Below are positions 6,093-9,438 of a stretch of 9,438 nt of DNA, piece after piece. The position numbers and the translations under genes were made by a program. Each line of letters opens with the position of its first letter. Positions within the stretch are counted from its first letter, which is position 1. Location of the stretch: contig DJRJ01000107.1 in the NCBI GenBank assembly GCA_002438865.1, positions 1-9,438 on the forward strand, in the 5' to 3' direction. The notes beneath the pieces are model-generated. The model saw only the letters and a list, made by a program, of their open reading frames with translations. It made no database searches and was not told where the DNA came from. This DNA is from Clostridiales bacterium UBA6363 (GTDB lineage: Bacteria; Bacillota; Clostridia; UBA1381).

Positions 6093-7273
6093 TTAAAGAA
6101 TTAAAAAATAAACGGCACAGGGGCAATATGAAAATGATAGTGCTTTCGCTTGTGCTTGCAATAGGAGTATGGATAGCCGTAAACTATGTCAATAATCCCG
6201 ATATTGAAACCACAGTTTCGGGACTGAAAATAACATTTTCGGGCGAAACGGAACTGCGTGACCGGGGACTTGTGATAACGGGCAGAAACAATATACCGGC
6301 GGCGTCGGTGGTTGTGAGCGGAAAGCGGCGTGAACTTATTGATAATATGGATAAGATACGCCTTGAGGCTGATGTTTCGGACATTACGGGCGAGGGAGAA
6401 TATACCCTTACGGGAAGTATTGTGCTTCCCACAACACGTATAACCGTCGAAAAGGAAAAATACGGTCAGATTCCGATAAAGGTTGAAAAGCTGTGTGAAA
6501 AGGAAATACCGGTTAAGCTTGAACAGACGGGAACTTTAAAGGAAAAACTTGTAAAGTCGGAGCTGTTAAACGGCAGTGTTACCATTACGGGTTCGCAGAG
6601 TGAGCTTGACAACGTTTCCTACGGCATTGCAAATGTTAATATAACAAATCTTGCGGGAAACAATAAAATGCCCGTGAAGTATCTTCTTCTGAACAACACG
6701 GGAAGTTATATCGAGAAGAACGAAACGCTTGAATCTCCCACGGCGGAGGTTATGGTGAAAAATACTGTCTACCCCAAAAAGACGCTCCCCGTAAAGCTTA
6801 AGCTGTCGGACGAAATGGCAAAGTCGTATGTGCTCAACGAGGACAAATGCACGATTATGACAACCTCCGTTGAGGTGGGCGTTCTGCCGGGGAATACGGA
6901 CGAATGTGTGTATGCCGTGATAGACAGTACCGACGATTCAAACGGGTACAGCCTTTTGGAAACCGAGGGAATGTATATCCCCGAAGAAAGCAAAAAGGCA
7001 CGTGTAAAGGTAAATCTTTCAAAGCTTGAGGAACAGGAATTTGAGCTTGAAGTGTCGGCTGAAAATGTTCCGGACGATATGAACGTGACAGTTGACAGGG
7101 TAAAAGCAAAGGTGCGTGCCGCCGAGGACAGATTGAATACCGATAACATCAAAGCGCATGTGGACATAAAGGGCGTAGGCGAGGGCGTGCATATACTGCC
7201 CGTAATCATAGACGGCGATACGGTCAGCACCTCGGATACATATCATACAACGGTAAGAATAAGCAGAAAATAG
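6089..7273 (+). CDS. cdaR: CdaA regulatory protein CdaR (YbbR-domain protein)
   Basis: CdaR is a membrane-anchored extracytoplasmic protein that binds CdaA and modulates c-di-AMP synthesis. The 394 aa have a basic N-terminus, a single membrane segment at about residues 15-33 (MKMIVLSLVLAIGVWIAVNY), then four YbbR-type beta repeats at about 45-135, 137-224, 230-308 and 316-392. Each begins with a hydrophobic IPVKVE- or LPVKLK-like strand. There is no C-terminal anchor. The ATG overlaps the cdaA stop and has GGAGG (6079-6083) inside the end of cdaA. The next gene starts 14 bp after the stop. Identity rests on domain architecture plus the cdaA neighbour; the sequence itself is poorly conserved in this family. 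Confidence 0.93.
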   Translation: MIKELKNKRHRGNMKMIVLSLVLAIGVWIAVNYVNNPDIETTVSGLKITFSGETELRDRGLVITGRNNIPAASVVVSGKRRELIDNMDKIRLEADVSDITGEGEYTLTGSIVLPTTRITVEKEKYGQIPIKVEKLCEKEIPVKLEQTGTLKEKLVKSELLNGSVTITGSQSELDNVSYGIANVNITNLAGNNKMPVKYLLLNNTGSYIEKNETLESPTAEVMVKNTVYPKKTLPVKLKLSDEMAKSYVLNEDKCTIMTTSVEVGVLPGNTDECVYAVIDSTDDSNGYSLLETEGMYIPEESKKARVKVNLSKLEEQEFELEVSAENVPDDMNVTVDRVKAKVRAAEDRLNTDNIKAHVDIKGVGEGVHILPVIIDGDTVSTSDTYHTTVRISRK

Positions 7274-7287
7274 AAAGGAACGATTAT

Positions 7288-8172
7288 ATGTCAGACGTAC
7301 TTGTAAGAGGAAACAGCATGGACGGTGCGATACGTGTTTTTTGCACCGTTACAACGGAGCTTGTAAATGAAGCGCATAAAATACACGATACCAATCCCGT
7401 GGCAACGGCGGCGCTGGGCAGATTATTGAGCGGAGCGGTGCTTATGGGAGCGGCAGGACTTAAAAGCGAAACGGACACGCTTACTTTGCAGATAAACGGC
7501 GACGGCCCTTTGGGACGGCTTGTTGCGGTGACGGACAGCGAGTTAAGAGTGAGAGGATACGTGCATAATCCGTATGTTGATTTGCCGCTTAACGAAAAAG
7601 GCAAGATTGATGTCGGCGGAGGAGTCGGCAGGGGAGATTTAAGCGTAATCCGTGATCTTGGCTTAAAAGAGCCGTACATAGGCAGAATACCGCTTGTGTC
7701 GGGCGAGATAGCCGAGGATTTGACATATTATTACGCAAAAAGCGAGCAGATACCGACAGCGATTGCTTTGGGCGTTCTGGTGGATACGGATAATTCCGTA
7801 AAAGCCGCAGGTGGATTTATGATACAGCTTATGCCCGAGGCAACGGATGATATGGCTGAAAAGCTTGAAAATATAATTGCCGGACTGCCGAGCGTAACGG
7901 AAATGATAAGCGGCGGTATGAACGCACAGGATATGGCGTTCAGGGTAACAAGCGGATTTTCGATGCTTATGGAAAATAAGACGGTGACTCCGAAATATGA
8001 GTGCAAATGCTCACGTGAGAGAATGAAACGTGCGCTTATATCAATAGGCAAGGACGAAATATCATCAATTATAGAAGAACAGGGCGAGGCGGAAATGTGC
8101 TGTCAGTTCTGCAATAAGAAATATACCTTTGATAAGGCAGAGCTTGAGGAAATGCTCAAAAAAGCGAAATAA
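7288..8172 (+). CDS. hslO: Hsp33 redox-regulated chaperone
   Basis: Hsp33 is a cytoplasmic holdase that is inactive while its four cysteines hold zinc and becomes active when oxidation with unfolding releases the zinc. The 294 aa are full length. The N-terminal chaperone domain includes the conserved TALGRLLSGAVLMGA-type and QINGDGPLGRLVAV segments, followed by a GGVGRGDLSVIRDLG stretch. The C-terminal redox switch has Cys239-x-Cys241 and Cys272-QF-Cys275, with the same 30-residue gap as in Escherichia coli Hsp33. An additional Cys271 sits next to the CxxC. AAAGGAA (7274-7280) gives a good start, and the 14-bp gap to cdaR suggests co-transcription. It replaces the glmM commonly found after cdaAR. 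A terminator follows. Confidence 0.96.
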   Translation: MSDVLVRGNSMDGAIRVFCTVTTELVNEAHKIHDTNPVATAALGRLLSGAVLMGAAGLKSETDTLTLQINGDGPLGRLVAVTDSELRVRGYVHNPYVDLPLNEKGKIDVGGGVGRGDLSVIRDLGLKEPYIGRIPLVSGEIAEDLTYYYAKSEQIPTAIALGVLVDTDNSVKAAGGFMIQLMPEATDDMAEKLENIIAGLPSVTEMISGGMNAQDMAFRVTSGFSMLMENKTVTPKYECKCSRERMKRALISIGKDEISSIIEEQGEAEMCCQFCNKKYTFDKAELEEMLKKAK

Positions 8173-8184
8173 CAATTCAGTATA

Positions 8185-8220
8185 AAAAAATGAGTTCGGT
8201 TTAAACCGAACTCATTTTTT
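8185..8220. terminator. bidirectional intrinsic terminator, 36-bp perfect palindrome
   Basis: The sequence is a perfect palindrome centred between 8202 and 8203 on GGTTTAAACC, with arms running out through TGAGTTC into six A or T residues. Folded, it gives a stable stem with U tracts in both directions. It lies between the convergent hslO and secF stops and can terminate both transcripts. Confidence 0.93.
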
Positions 8221-8225
8221 GTGTT

Positions 8226-9158
8226 TTATTTGCTTTTCTTCGTTGCTTTTCTTTCAGCAGCGGCTTCTGCCTTGGCTTTCATATTTGATTCTTTCCATGA
8301 AGCCCAGAATGTGCTTGCTATAAAGATTGATGTGTAAGCACCGATTACGATACCGATGATAAGCGGAAGTGCAAATTCCTTAATTGTCGTAACGCCGAGG
8401 ATATAGATAAGCACTATAGTGATAAGCGTTGTAATTGTGGAATTAAGAGTTCTTCCGAGTGTTTCAACGATACTTCTGTCAACCATCTGCGAAATGGTTT
8501 CGTTCTTTGTACGTGTTTTCTGATTTTCACGTATACGGTCGAAAATGACGATTGTATTGTTAATCGAATAACCGACAATCGTGAGCATTGCCGCAATAAA
8601 TGTGGTGTTAAGCGCAATGTTTGTAATCGCATACACAGCCGCCATAACAACAACGTTGATTGCAAGCGCAACAACCGCCATAATAGCGCTTCTCCATTCA
8701 AATCTGATTGCTATATAGATAAGTATGCATATAATAGCTATCAAAGTATAGAGGAGAGCCTTTCTCTGCACCTCAAGACCGAAGCTTGCCGATGCTGTCG
8801 AAACAGACATGGGCTTTGCATCGTCTGCAAGATTGTATTTTTCCTTTAAGAGGTCGAATACCTTGTTCTGTGCGTCTGTGTTGTCATCGGTGTTCTGAAT
8901 TTTTATAACTGCCTGTGTGGGGCTTGTACCCGACTTCTGAACAGCGGCGGACAAATTGAATTTATCCATTACTGCTTTGCTGATGTCGTCGTTGTTAAAT
9001 TCCTGGCCGAGTTCAACCTGCATTCTTGTACCGCCGAGGAATTCAACGTCAAAGTTGAAACCGCCGTGTACAATGTACATTACTATACCCAGTACGATTA
9101 TAAGTGCGGGAATAATAACAAATTTCCATCTGTTAGCCGTAAAGTTTCTGTTATTCAT
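8226..9158 (-). CDS. secF: protein translocase subunit SecF
   Basis: SecF partners SecD in the membrane and uses the proton gradient to help pull secreted proteins out of the SecYEG channel. The 310 aa show the family layout: first membrane segment at about residues 12-31, then the FDVEFLGGT motif, a soluble P1-type domain, and five further membrane segments clustered in the C-terminal half with the signature GYSINNTIVIFDRIREN. The tail is Lys- and Ala-rich. ATG at 9158 is preferred over the GTG at 9167: GGGAGG (9172-9167) is 8 nt before the ATG but overlaps the GTG. The gene overlaps secD by 8 bp, so coupled translation is likely. secD and secF are separate here, unlike the fused secDF of Bacillus. 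Confidence 0.96.
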   Translation of the reverse strand: MNNRNFTANRWKFVIIPALIIVLGIVMYIVHGGFNFDVEFLGGTRMQVELGQEFNNDDISKAVMDKFNLSAAVQKSGTSPTQAVIKIQNTDDNTDAQNKVFDLLKEKYNLADDAKPMSVSTASASFGLEVQRKALLYTLIAIICILIYIAIRFEWRSAIMAVVALAINVVVMAAVYAITNIALNTTFIAAMLTIVGYSINNTIVIFDRIRENQKTRTKNETISQMVDRSIVETLGRTLNSTITTLITIVLIYILGVTTIKEFALPLIIGIVIGAYTSIFIASTFWASWKESNMKAKAEAAAERKATKKSK

Positions 9159-9438
9159 TCTCTGCACCTCCCTTAACTTTTATCGGTCTGTAGAAAGCGT
9201 TTCTGTTCTTTATACCGATGTTTACAAGCTGCTTTAACAAGAACTTTGTAACAACGATAGCCGTGAACATTGAAAGTATAACGCCTATACCGAGCGTTAC
9301 GGCAAAGCCTTCAACCGTACCGATGCCCGAAAGCTTAAGTACAACGCACGAAATAATTGTCGTAACGTTTGAGTCGAGGATAGCCGAGAATGCTTTGTTG
9401 AAGCCTGCGTCAACGGAAGCCTTGATTGTCTTTCCGAG
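9151..9438 (-). CDS. secD: protein translocase subunit SecD, 3' end (partial)
   Basis: The minus strand is open from the window edge to a TAA at 9153-9151 and encodes the last 95 residues of SecD; the 5' part lies beyond 9438. The residues match the C-terminal membrane block of SecD: VDAGFNKAFSAILDSNVTT, then GTVEGFAVTLGIGVILSMF and TAIVVTKFLLKQLV, the very conserved last helices. A short polar tail KVKGGAENE ends the protein. The stop overlaps the secF start, and the secF ribosome binding site lies inside the secD end. Confidence 0.95.
   Translation of the reverse strand, partial: LGKTIKASVDAGFNKAFSAILDSNVTTIISCVVLKLSGIGTVEGFAVTLGIGVILSMFTAIVVTKFLLKQLVNIGIKNRNAFYRPIKVKGGAENE

Noticed and set aside
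8185..8220. The 36-bp palindrome as a mobile-element end or recombination site
   Set aside because: Its position between two convergent stops and its flanking A and T runs are fully explained by a bidirectional terminator; no transposase or target duplication is present.
9159..9167. GTG at 9167 as the start of secF
   Set aside because: The GTG overlaps the GGGAGG ribosome binding site; the ATG at 9158 has correct spacing.

Overview
The window looks like an ordinary chromosomal segment of an anaerobic, low-to-moderate-GC member of the Bacillota, most likely a gut or fermentative Clostridia. The evidence is the gene content: an [FeFe]-hydrogenase maturase (HydF), a cdaA-cdaR c-di-AMP pair, separate secD and secF genes, and a GH127 arabinofuranosidase. 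Strong AGGAGG-type ribosome binding sites, TTGaca/TATAAT promoters and hairpin-plus-T-run terminators also fit. No phage, IS element, CRISPR array, tRNA or rRNA is visible.

Layout. (1) Positions 1-112: the last 20 codons of an unidentified plus-strand gene, followed by a strong intrinsic terminator. (2) 111-2853: an AraC-type regulator (minus) divergent from a cytoplasmic GH127 beta-L-arabinofuranosidase (plus). Their two promoters are interleaved on one -10 region, and an inverted repeat overlaps one -35. A 15-bp stem terminator closes this unit. (3) 2855-5091 (minus): a secreted protein with two copper-amine-oxidase-N-type repeats and a cohesin-like domain, then a hairpin terminator, then hydF. 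(4) 5092-5249: an AT-rich divergent promoter region. (5) 5250-8172 (plus): cdaA, cdaR and hslO, tightly packed as an apparent operon. (6) 8185-8220: a 36-bp perfect palindrome that serves as a bidirectional terminator. (7) 8226-9438 (minus): secF and the 3' end of secD, which overlap by 8 bp.

How the genes work together. The AraC regulator probably controls the arabinofuranosidase in response to a plant-derived arabinoside. CdaA makes c-di-AMP, and CdaR is its membrane-anchored regulator. The third gene here is the redox chaperone Hsp33 rather than the glmM usually found after cdaAR. SecD and SecF are the accessory proton-driven subunits of the Sec translocon. HydF is the scaffold GTPase for the hydrogenase H-cluster; its partners HydE and HydG are not in the window. 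I found no convincing wholly new system. The points most worth a second look are the interleaved araC/GH127 promoters with their inverted repeat, the cdaAR-hslO arrangement, the stalk-plus-cohesin-like secreted protein, and hydF sitting directly behind a terminator with no visible promoter of its own.
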